Source: Thermogemmatispora carboxidivorans
GTDB taxonomy: Bacteria; Chloroflexota; Ktedonobacteria; Ktedonobacterales; Ktedonobacteraceae
NCBI RefSeq assembly: GCF_000702505.1
Contig: NZ_JNIM01000001.1
Coordinates: 3,348,001 to 3,412,000, forward strand
Direction of reading: 5' to 3'
Length of the DNA: 64,000 bases
Positions 46,989 to 55,944 of the stretch are shown piece by piece. Position 1 is the first letter of the stretch. Every line of letters begins with the position of its first letter. Below the pieces are notes generated by a model. It saw only the letters and a list, made by a program, of their open reading frames with translations. It was not told the origin of the DNA and did not search any database. Both the position numbers and the translations under genes were made by a program.

Positions 46989-48272
46989 ATGAATGAACTG
47001 GCAGGACAGAGTCTGGGTGGCTACCTGTTGGAAGAAGAAATAGGGCGTGGTTCGATGGGGATGGTGTACCGCGGCAAGCAATTCGCGCTTGGCCGTGATG
47101 TCGCCATTAAGATTCTGCCTCATGCCCTGGCCAAAGACACATCGTACGTCGCGCGCTTCATCCGTGAGGCCCGCATCATCGCCGGGCTGAATCACCCCAA
47201 CATCGTGCAGATCTACGATGCCGGTGAGCAAAAGGGCGTCCTCTACTTTGTGATGGAGTACGTCCAGGGGCCAACGCTGGGTAGCCTGCTACGCCTGGAT
47301 GGCCAAATCCCCCAGTATCTGGCCGCCGAGTATGCGGCGCAGATCGCCGAGGCGCTCGACTGCGCCTACAGCGAGCGCAATGTAATTCACCGCGACATCA
47401 AGCCAGAAAACTTGATGCTGGATCGCTGGGGGAAGATCAAGGTGATGGATTTCGGGCTGGCGCGCGCGCCAGGGCTGCAACGCATTACGGTGGCCCGGAC
47501 GCTGGTCGGCAGTATCTACTACGCCTCCCCAGAACAGATCTGGGGCCAGCCGCTCGACAACCGCAGCGATATTTATGCCCTCGGCGTGGTGCTCTACGAG
47601 ATGGTGACCGGGCAGCGCCCTTTCAATGGGCGCACGTTGCCGGAGGTGACCCAGGCCATCACGAGCGGTCAGCTGCGCCCACCGTCCTGGCTGAATCCTC
47701 AGCTCGCCCCAGGCCTGGAAGAGATTATTCTCAAGGCCCTGGCCCGCGATCGAACACAGCGCTACGAGCAGGCACGGCAGATGGCCCAGGAGCTGCGCGC
47801 CTTAAATCTGAGGGCCGAGGAGCCTCCTGTCTCCACAAATGGGGGGCCGCTCTCCCCTCTACCGCCGACCAATCCGCGGGCCTTCGTCGTGCAGCCGCCA
47901 CGCCGACCGCGCCTGGCCGAGCAGCGACCATCATTCAGCGAGTGGCGGGCCCAGCGCTCAGCAACGCCGTTCCCGCCGGAGTCCTCTCACGGTCAGCCCG
48001 GGTCAGGGGAGCCAGGCAGGACGGCAGCATGGCCCGGCGGTCCTGGCTATGCCTCTTGGCTGGAGCAGCCTCCCCACGCTCCAGGCTCCGCCGGTCCGGG
48101 GTCTGTCCCAAGCAGAGGCGCGCCTGAGAGCGAGCTGCTACCGCCAGACGATCAGTCGGAAAAGGCTGGCCTCTGGCAGCACTTCCAGCGTTTGCTTGGG
48201 CGCTCAAGCAGAGGTGAGCAGGAGCCAGGTCCTGCTATGCCTTCCGGCGATGGCTATGCCCACAGCGGCTAG
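46989..48272 (+). CDS. Cytosolic serine/threonine protein kinase
   Basis: A 427-residue Hanks-type kinase. The Gly-rich loop is IGRGSMGMVYRG, with Lys41, the catalytic loop NVIHRDIKPENLM with Asp136, and DFG at 154-156. A proper activation segment (GSIYYASPEQIWGQPLDNRSDIYALG) is present. After the kinase domain (about 270) comes a 150-residue Pro/Ser/Gly-rich, probably disordered tail without membrane segments or sensor domain, so it is likely soluble or recruited by partners. The start ATG lacks a good nearby ribosome-binding site. It is followed by ccdA after 174 bp. Confidence 0.92.
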   Translation: MNELAGQSLGGYLLEEEIGRGSMGMVYRGKQFALGRDVAIKILPHALAKDTSYVARFIREARIIAGLNHPNIVQIYDAGEQKGVLYFVMEYVQGPTLGSLLRLDGQIPQYLAAEYAAQIAEALDCAYSERNVIHRDIKPENLMLDRWGKIKVMDFGLARAPGLQRITVARTLVGSIYYASPEQIWGQPLDNRSDIYALGVVLYEMVTGQRPFNGRTLPEVTQAITSGQLRPPSWLNPQLAPGLEEIILKALARDRTQRYEQARQMAQELRALNLRAEEPPVSTNGGPLSPLPPTNPRAFVVQPPRRPRLAEQRPSFSEWRAQRSATPFPPESSHGQPGSGEPGRTAAWPGGPGYASWLEQPPHAPGSAGPGSVPSRGAPESELLPPDDQSEKAGLWQHFQRLLGRSSRGEQEPGPAMPSGDGYAHSG

Positions 48273-48446
48273 TTGGACTGCATCGCCAGCTCAGATGGCT
48301 CGCCTCCATCAATCGGCCAGGCGGAGGTCACCTTGCAGGGCTGGCCCATCTTCGCTATACTACGAGCGATCGTCAAACGATCGCCATCGGACCGGACCCT
48401 GTCCGTCCAAACCTGGTGCTTCGTCGCTTGAGGAGAAGACGCTTCT

Positions 48447-49169
48447 ATGGGATCGCAAGTGAGCATCGGCGTCGCTTTTCTGGCGGGACTCGCGTCCTTT
48501 CTCTCGCCTTGCGTCCTGCCCCTGGTTCCAATCTACCTGGCGCAGCTCGTGGGCGAGAGCGTCTATCAATCGACCCGCGAAGGCGGCAGCCTGACAGTAC
48601 GTTTGACAACCTTCCTGCATGCTGGGCTTTTCGTGCTGGGCTTCACCTGTGCCTTTGTCGCTCTGGGCGCTACAGCCAGCACCCTCGGCTCCTTCCTGCG
48701 AGCCAATCAGCTCCTGCTGCGCGAGATAGGTGGCGTTCTACTCGTTATTATCGGTCTTCATCTTACGGGTCTGTTTCAACTTCCGCTGCTCTCGCGACAG
48801 AAACGCTTTGAGTTCCGCCCAGCGCGCCCCGGTCCGCTCGCGTCGTTCGTGATCGGCCTGGTCTTCGCCATTGGCTGGACTCCTTGCGTCGGGCTGATTT
48901 TGGGCAGCATTCTCGGTCTGGCAGCCAATGCCGCGACCCTGCGCGAGGGTGTTCTGCTGCTGCTCAGCTACTCATTGGGCCTGGGCCTGCCCTTTCTCCT
49001 GCTCGGATTGGGCCTCAACCAGGTCAGCGCAGCTCTCAAGCTCCTCAAGCCGCATCTAGGGAAGATCGAGGTGGCCACAGGGATCATTATGGCCCTGGCC
49101 GGGCTGGCGATCTTTTTCAACGTGCTGCCCGCGCTCAACCACTACTTTAGCTGGGGCCTGAGCCTCTGA
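48447..49169 (+). CDS. ccdA: Cytochrome c biogenesis/thiol-disulphide transport protein CcdA
   Basis: A 240-residue protein with six membrane segments that carries electrons from cytoplasmic thioredoxin across the membrane. The two redox Cys are in the family motifs FLSPCVLPLVP (Cys22) and GWTPCVG (Cys147), each in a transmembrane helix. The length matches short CcdA proteins rather than full DsbD. GAGGAG stands 11 nt before the ATG. No thioredoxin-like partner or cytochrome c gene is visible nearby. Confidence 0.94.
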   Translation: MGSQVSIGVAFLAGLASFLSPCVLPLVPIYLAQLVGESVYQSTREGGSLTVRLTTFLHAGLFVLGFTCAFVALGATASTLGSFLRANQLLLREIGGVLLVIIGLHLTGLFQLPLLSRQKRFEFRPARPGPLASFVIGLVFAIGWTPCVGLILGSILGLAANAATLREGVLLLLSYSLGLGLPFLLLGLGLNQVSAALKLLKPHLGKIEVATGIIMALAGLAIFFNVLPALNHYFSWGLSL

Positions 49170-49554
49170 GCTTTCCCTGCGAGCCAGCCCCCTACTGCGA
49201 GGCGAGCAGAAGCAGGCTGGTTCGCTTGCTGCCCCCGCTGAGACTGAGAAAGCAACGCAGCCGGTGAGGAGACAACTGCATCCTGCTTTCTGGGCACTCA
49301 GGAGAGAGGTCGCAGATGTCTCCACGCCGGCTTGCTTTCCTGCGCCAGGACCAGGCTCTCTGTCAGTCAGAAGCCCTGATCGCAAACGAAGAGTCCTTCC
49401 ACGAACGGGATCAACGCTAACAGGCAGACAGACAAAGAGTCAGCGGGAAAGACAGGGGAACAGGGCACTGACACTGCCGCTGTCCGCGGGGATCATAGCC
49501 TCATAGCCTGGCTTGCCTGTGCACCAGCGAATCGCACTCACTTAGCCAGCCTGC
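49170..49554. other. Convergent intergenic region, 49170-49554
   Basis: A 385-base space between ccdA and the anti-sigma gene. I see no supported gene, terminator hairpin or promoter. Confidence 0.45.
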
Positions 49555-49857
49555 TTACTCGCCAGGCTCTTCCAGAGCGATATCCGCTCTCAGCTCCATC
49601 TCAAGCTCGGGATCAAGCTCCAGAGGCTCACCGGGGGGCGTCTGAGCAATACGCATCACTGCCTCACGTAAATGGGCAGGAGCACGCTCAATCGTACAGC
49701 GTTCATGAATCAGCCTTCTAAGACGTTCATCAAAGCGAAAACGGCTCTCACACTGCGAGCAGCATGCCAGATGCTGCTGGACCGTGATAACCTCCTCGGC
49801 GCTGAGTTCCCGGTCGATATACAGATGGAGACGAGCTATCGCTTCAACACAATTCAT
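49555..49857 (-). CDS. Zinc-binding anti-sigma factor (ZAS/RsrA-like)
   Basis: A 100-residue protein with the zinc-binding anti-sigma signature H-x3-C-x2-C (His29, Cys33, Cys36) plus an N-terminal Cys3, the RsrA-like ligand set. The helix around YIDRELSAEE is typical, and the C-terminal third is very acidic. No membrane segment, so it is soluble. Such proteins hold an ECF sigma and release it on thiol oxidation. The obvious partner is the ECF sigma at 50611-51381, which is divergent and 753 bp away rather than in the usual sigma/anti-sigma operon. Confidence 0.85.
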   Translation of the reverse strand: MNCVEAIARLHLYIDRELSAEEVITVQQHLACCSQCESRFRFDERLRRLIHERCTIERAPAHLREAVMRIAQTPPGEPLELDPELEMELRADIALEEPGE

Positions 49858-50610
49858 GGTTGTTCACTCGCTCTCTCTCCTCAAGTATCGAGGCTGGTTT
49901 TCTTATCTGTTCATTTTAACAGAGGGCGAGGGCGTTTTCATTCCCCAGGGAATTGCTTCCTTGCCTTTCCTCTGGCAGGTCCTGCTTAAGCGCAGCCAGC
50001 GGCAGCGGTCCCCCTCAAGCGGTTGACCGAGTCGTCCTTTTCTGGTATGTTGTCCCAGGAAAGAGAGAAAAATGCTGGGCTGTGGCCAGGGAACTGGCCG
50101 CTATGCTAGTCCTCAGCTGCTGAACGAGCAAGAGGCCAGGCCCACCAGGCCCAGACAGATCAGGGAACGAAATGCGGGCCTGAGCCGTGTGGTGAGTGAG
50201 GGAAAGGATCGCCTGCGCTGGCGAGGAGCCGATCCGCCGCTCGCCCTCCGTCGCGCTCCACCAAAAGGGGCTAGTTTGAGCAGCGATCTATCGGCTATAC
50301 TAGAAACAGCCTATTGTCTAGTGAGGTACCGTATGCTGCGGTTCCGTGCAGGAGGATGGGCCTGAAAGGGCAGGTTCTGCCCGGAAAAGAAGCCTTCGCA
50401 GAGTGAGACCGCAATGAATGGAACCACCGCTGATACGCCCGACCTCTACACGGAGTACCCTCCTAGACCTCTAGGAGACAGCTCCGGCAGCGATCTGCCC
50501 TGCTTGTCAGCAGGGATGATCCTGCTCCTGTCCCTGTTGCAGACTCCATCGCAGCCGCGAGACAACGCAACTGTGGTCGTCCGGTTGAGAGAGGATAGAG
50601 GGAGATTTGC
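49858..50610. other. Long divergent region between anti-sigma and ECF sigma
   Basis: About 750 bases. It contains a TATACT (50296-50301) for the plus strand without a good -35, GGGCAG-GTT-CTGCCC (about 50369-50383), and an 18-bp palindrome (50460-50477). The ORFs present do not look like protein. Confidence 0.5.
50460..50477. promoter_or_regulatory. 18-bp palindrome upstream of ECF sigma gene
   Basis: CTCCTAGA-CC-TCTAGGAG is a perfect 8-bp inverted repeat with a 2-bp centre, about 135 bp before the sigma start. Its size and symmetry fit a dimeric repressor or activator site. The MarR-type regulator at the other end of the sigma gene is one candidate. Confidence 0.45.
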
Positions 50611-51381
50611 ATGTCCGAACAGCCTATCACTTCTGTCAATACTCCAGTGACTACCGGAAGCGATACAACTGGGCAGAAGCCAGGACCCCCGCATGAGGAC
50701 TTCACGGCAGGGGTCCTGGCCCAGCTTGACAGCCTCTATCGCACGGCGCTACGGATGACCAACAATCCCCAGGAGGCCGAAGATCTGGTACAGGAGACCA
50801 TGCTTAAAGCCTTTCGCTTTGCTCACACCTACCATCCTGGCACCAATCTGCGGGCCTGGCTGTTTCGTATCTTGAACACCACGGCCATCAACCACTATCG
50901 CCGTCAGTCAACCCACCCGGCGACCACCTCGCTGCCCGAGGGGGAAGAGTTCTACCTGTACAATCGCATCAAGGATCTGGCAGGCAACGAAGTCACTGCC
51001 GGCGCCGAAGAAGAGGTACTTCAGCACTATCTCGATGAAGATGTTTATAATGCGCTGATGGAGCTGCCTCCCAACTTTCGGATGCCGATCATCTTGGCTG
51101 ATATTGAGGGACTCTCTTACAAGGAGATCGCCGAGGCGCTGCAGATCCCTATCGGGACGGTGATGAGCCGCATCTCACGAGCACGCCGCCAGCTGCAGAA
51201 ATCACTCTGGCGCTATGCCCAGGAGCGCGGCTATCTCAAAGAAGCCAGGACGACTACCGCTGGAGAGGCCGCCAGCACCTCGACCAGGGCCAGCTACGCC
51301 GACCCTGCGGATGCTGCCAGGCCAGTCTCCACCCCAGAGTCAGCCCTGGCAGATCATCAGGCTACGGATTCTCATCCGTAG
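50611..51381 (+). CDS. ECF RNA polymerase sigma factor (RpoE/SigR-like)
   Basis: A 256-residue ECF sigma. Region 2 runs LDSLYRTALRMTNNPQEAEDLVQETMLKAFRF, then NLRAWLFRILNTTAINHYRR. Region 4 has LPPNFRMPIILADIEGLSYKEIAEAL and PIGTVMSRISRARRQLQ. A 35-residue N-terminal and a 55-residue Ser/Thr/Ala-rich C-terminal tail extend beyond the usual core of about 190 residues. The start ATG has GAGGGAG 7 nt upstream. Probable partner is the zinc anti-sigma at 49555-49857. Its last 20 bases overlap the end of the converging MarR-type gene. Confidence 0.93.
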   Translation: MSEQPITSVNTPVTTGSDTTGQKPGPPHEDFTAGVLAQLDSLYRTALRMTNNPQEAEDLVQETMLKAFRFAHTYHPGTNLRAWLFRILNTTAINHYRRQSTHPATTSLPEGEEFYLYNRIKDLAGNEVTAGAEEEVLQHYLDEDVYNALMELPPNFRMPIILADIEGLSYKEIAEALQIPIGTVMSRISRARRQLQKSLWRYAQERGYLKEARTTTAGEAASTSTRASYADPADAARPVSTPESALADHQATDSHP

Positions 51382-51637
51382 TCTCCTCCTGCAATAAGGC
51401 GAGAGCCGCGCGAGTGACACTAATGTCTGCACAGCGCCGGTCGAGAGCATTCGAGGCACGTCTGATCAAGCCCTTGCGCTCCAGACGGGTCAGGACCTTG
51501 GTGGCCGCCGCCGAGCTGACGCCCAACAGGGCAGCCACCTCGCTGACTGACCAGTGATCCCGCTGAGCCAGATAGGTCAGCACCTCGCGCTGACGCGCTG
51601 TGACGGTACCAGCAGCTGCTCGACGTAGTGCGTTCAT
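51362..51637 (-). CDS. Small MarR-type winged-helix regulator
   Basis: A 91-residue protein that is little more than a winged helix-turn-helix. It has VTARQREVLTYLAQRDHWSVSEVAALLG, then SSAAATKVLTRLERKGLIRRAS and DRRCADISVTRAALALL, the MarR/LexA-like recognition helix and wing. The usual MarR dimerisation helices are largely missing. I chose ATG 51637 because GAGGGAG lies 10 nt upstream; the frame is open to 51712. It follows the sensor kinase gene after about 220 bp on the same strand and overlaps the 3' end of the sigma gene. It may serve either. Confidence 0.8.
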   Translation of the reverse strand: MNALRRAAAGTVTARQREVLTYLAQRDHWSVSEVAALLGVSSAAATKVLTRLERKGLIRRASNALDRRCADISVTRAALALLQEETTDENP

Positions 51638-51856
51638 GAGGACAGCGCTCCCTCTACGAAGTAGAAGCATGACTCCACAGTAGGGCAACAGGCGAGTGGG
51701 CAACATCCACACGCTTTTTCTTCATAAGAGACGCTGCGGCGGAGCTATTCAGGTACCGTTTTCGCTAAGGACCCTCCCCTGGCGCCAGGCGCTCCCCCCT
51801 ATCCGCCTACCTCTCGGCCCATGCCGGCCCTTCTGGCCTCAGCGCACCGCTGCCAC

Positions 51857-54784
51857 TCAACAGGCCATCTCGCGACGCACGCTGCGCGGCGCCTCGCTCC
51901 TGGGTCGAGGGGCTGTGACATGCTGCAAGGTGAAAGAGAAGGTGCTGCCTTCGCCCGGCACGCCGCTGCTCTCTACCCAAATCTTTCCCCCCATCGCCTG
52001 CACAAGTTGCTCGCTGATGTAGAGTCCTAGCCCGGCACCACGTACCGGACTATTCATATCACGATCAAGTCGGACAAAGCGCTCAAAAAGATGCTTCTGC
52101 GCCTCACGCGGCACTCCCAGGCCATAGTCGCGCACCGAAATGGTCACCCAACGATCTTTGACCTGACAAAAGATATCGACCTCCGTGCCAGGCGGAGAAT
52201 ACTTGAGGGCATTGCTGAGCAGATTGAGCAGGATCTGACGCAGGCGCAGCTCATCGGCCAGCACATAGATCCCTACTGGGACATGAATGCGCAGGCTATG
52301 CCGTTCACGCTTGCTCAGAGCATCCAGAATATCAACGACATGTTCAACAGATTTGCGCAGCTCGACAGCCTCTAGCTTCAGGCGCTCCGCATCCATATGC
52401 ACACGGCTTGCATCCATAATGTTGCTGACCAACAGCACCAGCTCATCACAGCCACGATGAGCACGAGCGATGAAGTCATCTCGCACCTCTGGCGAAAGAT
52501 GCAAGTGATACTCTTTCAGCAATTCTATATAACCGAGTACAGCCGTCAGAGGAGTGCGCAGTTCATGAGAGGCCGTCATAATGAACTGGTCCTTGAGGCG
52601 ATCAAGCTCCTTCTGTTGCTCATAAGCGGCGCGCAGCTCCAAAGTGATCTTTGCATTCTCCAGCATAGTGGCGCACTGCGAAGAGAACATCTCGAGCATA
52701 TGTTTCTCTTCACAGGAGAAGAGATGAGCGCGCGCATAGGTCAATACCAGAACGCCGAGGCGATGATGAGCACGTCTGAGAGGGAGCCAGGCGAAAGGGA
52801 AGGCCGGAGTCTGAGGCAAGCAGGGAGGAATGTGTGGAGAGAGCGCATGATCGCGGCCCAGCCCTGGCCCCATATCGTTCCCCTCATAGAACCAGGGACG
52901 CCAGTCCTCCTCTTGCAGCGAGCTCAGCTCTTGGGCAGGCGAGAGCGGTGGCCCGCCAGGCAGATAGGCAACGCGCCGCAGGCAGGCCTCTTGCTCATCG
53001 TAGAGCCAGACCTCAGCTCCAGCCGAGCCAGCGCGCGCAGCCACTTCTGCATAGTTGACTGCCACATCCTCGATCGTCTCAATGGCGCTTACAGGCAAGG
53101 CGGTGACACTATAGAGCGCATTGAGCATAGCCGCATGGCGGCTGGCCCGCGCCGAGAGACGGGCCGTTTCCAGTAGCGGCGTAAAGCGAGCCAGCATCAG
53201 CTCAATGGCTTCGAAGTCGGGGCCGGCATAGGGCTGATGATCACCGCGTTCTCCCAACACCAGGACGCCGATCAGACGTCCCTGGGCTCGCACCGGGACC
53301 AGCAACGGGTCGAGTTCCTGCTGATGAGTAATAGCGACCTGAAGGTAGCGGGCCAGGCCGATAGGGCTGCGTCTAAAGGACTGCTGCAGCTCGCTGAGTT
53401 GCAGAGGGAAGCGCGCGTGAGTTAAACGCTCGACCAGCAGAGGGGTCAGGGTCAGCCAGCCATCATCGCCGAGAGCTTCTTCTGGCTCCATTGGTAGCAG
53501 CCAGCGGAGCAGGCGCAGGCGCACCTCGTCGCCTGGTTCGGCGTAGGAGAGGGCCGGGCAGAGGCGATAGTAGCCGCTCTCATCGTCGAGCACAAAGAGA
53601 CAGACCTCGCGGGTCTCAAAGGCACTGACCGCCGCCGCACTCACTAACTGGGCCACCTCATCGAGGGTCGCACCTTCGCTCTCCAAGGGATGAGGGGTTT
53701 CCAACAAGCGACGGTAATGGCACAACTCGCTAAAGAAGAGACGCTCCGTCAGAATATGGGCCAGCCACCAGGTGAGCGGGGCCAGGACAGCCATCAGCGC
53801 CACTGTCAACATGGTGCGCGCCGGCAGGTCCGGCAGAGGCAGGATCAAAGCCAAAACCGCCACCGCATAAGCCAGCATCACCAGGCAGACCAGGCCCACA
53901 ATCCAGGCCACAACGCGACGGATATAACGGTCCAGTACCAGGATCTGGTAGCGCAAGATCGAATAGCCCAGCAGCGGCGGCAGAAGCGCCAGCGGGAGCG
54001 TGCTAAAGCGAGGATCAACACGAAGGGGAATATGCAGCCACCAGGGCAGGACATTCAAGAGCAGAAAGGGGGCAAACGCCAGGATCACAGCCCCCATAAA
54101 GAGGCGGCGCTGCTGCTGCTCGCGCAGCGTAGCCGTGCGCCGGTAGAGATTGGCGATCGAGGTCAGAATACCGGTCAGCGTCAAGAGGTAGTAGGTATAG
54201 TCGACGAAGTTGAGCCAGGCCAGGCGCGGACTGGCCCCCCAGTCGTAGAAGGCCAAATGACAGGTGACGAGCAAGCTCAAGAGCACCACCAGACCAAGGT
54301 AGGCCGGCGCCAGCAACGAGAGCAAGAGCAAACGCAGCAGATGCCCAACGGAGCGACAGGCCTGGACAGAGGTAGTCATAGAAGGCGGAGGAGCCAGCAT
54401 ATTCTGAGGAAAGAGTAAGAGCAGCGTGGTGAAGAGGAGCAGCGAGAGGGCACTGCTCACCCCGCCGATGACCGAGAGGAGCATATCACCTACGGCAGCC
54501 CCAGTCTGTACCAGGAAAGTCACCATCATGCAGGCGCAGAAGCAAAGCAAGAGCAGCGCCACCCCCCGGCGATAAGCATAGAGCCAGACCAGGGTCCCAA
54601 CCGCGAGAAAGAGCAGGGCTGCAAGGGCGGAGACGCCGAACTGGAGGAAAGCATAGGGTAGATAGACGCTGTGCGGGAAAAAGACCCAGGCGTCACCCCC
54701 TAGGAGCAAAACATAGACCAGAGCCAGCACCAGAATCGCCACCAGACGCCCAACTCTCGGAAACGAGCGCGTTGTCCTCGTCAT
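51857..54784 (-). CDS. Ten-TM GAF-containing sensor histidine kinase (candidate pheromone receptor, ComP-like)
   Basis: A 975-residue sensor kinase. About ten membrane segments fill residues 12-343, ending in LLGYSILRYQILVLDRYIRR, a pattern seen in ComP-like and other 7TM-type kinases. Two GAF-like domains follow (about 365-535 and 555-695). The phosphoacceptor box SHELRTPLTAVLGY has His740, and the ATPase has N858 (LLNLLSNALKYSP), DYGLGV and GAGLGLYI. The box is the common HisKA type, unlike the HisKA_3 box of Bacillus ComP. It is third in an operon after the peptide and prenyl-synthetase genes (37 bp gap). The start ATG has GAGGGAG upstream. No response regulator adjoins it. Confidence 0.9.
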   Translation of the reverse strand: MTRTTRSFPRVGRLVAILVLALVYVLLLGGDAWVFFPHSVYLPYAFLQFGVSALAALLFLAVGTLVWLYAYRRGVALLLLCFCACMMVTFLVQTGAAVGDMLLSVIGGVSSALSLLLFTTLLLLFPQNMLAPPPSMTTSVQACRSVGHLLRLLLLSLLAPAYLGLVVLLSLLVTCHLAFYDWGASPRLAWLNFVDYTYYLLTLTGILTSIANLYRRTATLREQQQRRLFMGAVILAFAPFLLLNVLPWWLHIPLRVDPRFSTLPLALLPPLLGYSILRYQILVLDRYIRRVVAWIVGLVCLVMLAYAVAVLALILPLPDLPARTMLTVALMAVLAPLTWWLAHILTERLFFSELCHYRRLLETPHPLESEGATLDEVAQLVSAAAVSAFETREVCLFVLDDESGYYRLCPALSYAEPGDEVRLRLLRWLLPMEPEEALGDDGWLTLTPLLVERLTHARFPLQLSELQQSFRRSPIGLARYLQVAITHQQELDPLLVPVRAQGRLIGVLVLGERGDHQPYAGPDFEAIELMLARFTPLLETARLSARASRHAAMLNALYSVTALPVSAIETIEDVAVNYAEVAARAGSAGAEVWLYDEQEACLRRVAYLPGGPPLSPAQELSSLQEEDWRPWFYEGNDMGPGLGRDHALSPHIPPCLPQTPAFPFAWLPLRRAHHRLGVLVLTYARAHLFSCEEKHMLEMFSSQCATMLENAKITLELRAAYEQQKELDRLKDQFIMTASHELRTPLTAVLGYIELLKEYHLHLSPEVRDDFIARAHRGCDELVLLVSNIMDASRVHMDAERLKLEAVELRKSVEHVVDILDALSKRERHSLRIHVPVGIYVLADELRLRQILLNLLSNALKYSPPGTEVDIFCQVKDRWVTISVRDYGLGVPREAQKHLFERFVRLDRDMNSPVRGAGLGLYISEQLVQAMGGKIWVESSGVPGEGSTFSFTLQHVTAPRPRSEAPRSVRREMAC

Positions 54785-54821
54785 ACACTCCCTCTTGCTT
54801 GAACACCTGAGATCCTTTCAA

Positions 54822-55919
54822 TCACAATCCGAGTAGTTGATGTAATTCGGGCGGAAGAGGCTGGCATACCTCAATAGCCTGCAGACAGAGGCGAGCGCGT
54901 TCGCGGTAGAGCAGGCAGATGCTCCAGGCGGCGGTGATCGCCTCGGAGAGGCGGGCGGAGAGAGCGGTGCTGATCGGAGCCCCCTGCTGCAGGGCGAGCA
55001 ACTCTTCGGGAGAGCAGCCGGTGGAGGTAGCGAGCACCAGCGGGAGCGTTTTTTTTCCACGGCGAAGATCGGACTTTGGCCGGGAGCCTGCCGGGGAGGG
55101 AGCCAGCCAGGCATGCAGATCGTGACAATCGTTATCGAGCTGGCCCGCAATCCCCAGCAGCTCCCCCAGGCGAGTGAAGAGTTCGCAGAGGGGGGGAGAG
55201 GCTCCAGCAACCAGGGCGCCGAGACGGCAGGCCAGGCGCATGAGCGAGCCGGCCTTTGCCGCAGCCAACGCCAGACAGTCCTCGCGTCGAAAGACGCTCA
55301 GCGGCTGGACTTCCGCGAGTAGATCGCGCTGCTGACCAGCCAGACAGGCCAGGCTCGCCGCCTGCAGCTCGCTCAAGAGCAGAAGCGGCTCGCTGGCAGG
55401 CGCTTTGGCTTCAGAGGCGACCGTCAGAATAGCTTGCTGAGCCAGAGCCAACAGGGCGGCAGCCACGTTGATGGCACGCGCCTCGCCTAGAGTCTGCAGC
55501 AGCGGGGTCTGATCTTCATCGACCAGATCGTCAAAGATATCAATGGCACAGACCAAACACTCCACCGCCAAAGCGGCCCCAGCAGCGTAATCCAGCGCGA
55601 CAGCCGGACCCAGAGAACGCGCGATCAAGAAAGTGAGCAAAGGCCACCTTCCCTCCCGCAGCTCGCCTGGTTCCCAGCGCTGCAGCTCAGCACCTGACGC
55701 CGCCCCCTGCCAGGCAAGTAACTTGCCCTCCTGACGCAAAGCCAGGGCTACCTCCTCGCGCAACGGCCCAGGCACCTCGGTGAGCAGACGCTCCAGGCGC
55801 CCGTAGAGAAAGGCCAGCATCTCCCCACAAACCCCTTCCCTGGCTGTCGTCTCCCCGTTTTCGCTCATGCTCCCCGACTCACCTCGCTCCCTCGCGCCTC
55901 CGCCTGCCCCCCACTCCAT
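54822..55919 (-). CDS. Polyprenyl-synthetase-family protein (candidate ComQ-like peptide prenyltransferase)
   Basis: About 365 residues of the isoprenoid synthase fold. The first Asp-rich motif is DDLVDED (130-136). The second is GQLDNDCHDL (259-268), where the first Asp of DDxxD is Asn (NDxxD). KSDLRRGKKTLPLVLA (282-297) matches the basic strand that binds diphosphate. Housekeeping relatives make prenyl diphosphates; ComQ uses this fold to prenylate a Trp in ComX. The gene starts 25 bp after a peptide gene with three C-terminal Trp, which favours the ComQ-like role (inference). The start is ATG 55919 (AAGGGGGAG before it) or ATG 55868; the extra N-terminus is Gly/Arg-rich. Confidence 0.85.
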   Translation of the reverse strand: MEWGAGGGARERGESGSMSENGETTAREGVCGEMLAFLYGRLERLLTEVPGPLREEVALALRQEGKLLAWQGAASGAELQRWEPGELREGRWPLLTFLIARSLGPAVALDYAAGAALAVECLVCAIDIFDDLVDEDQTPLLQTLGEARAINVAAALLALAQQAILTVASEAKAPASEPLLLLSELQAASLACLAGQQRDLLAEVQPLSVFRREDCLALAAAKAGSLMRLACRLGALVAGASPPLCELFTRLGELLGIAGQLDNDCHDLHAWLAPSPAGSRPKSDLRRGKKTLPLVLATSTGCSPEELLALQQGAPISTALSARLSEAITAAWSICLLYRERARLCLQAIEVCQPLPPELHQLLGL

Positions 55920-55944
55920 CGCTCCCCCTTCCCTCCCTTCACCG

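Noticed and set aside
46989-48272. Proline-rich kinase tail as a repeat protein or secreted domain
   Set aside because: No period or signal/anchor; simply a low-complexity disordered tail.
50414-50650. 78-codon ORF ahead of the ECF sigma gene
   Set aside because: It overlaps the well-supported sigma start in another frame, has no ribosome-binding site and no protein-like pattern.
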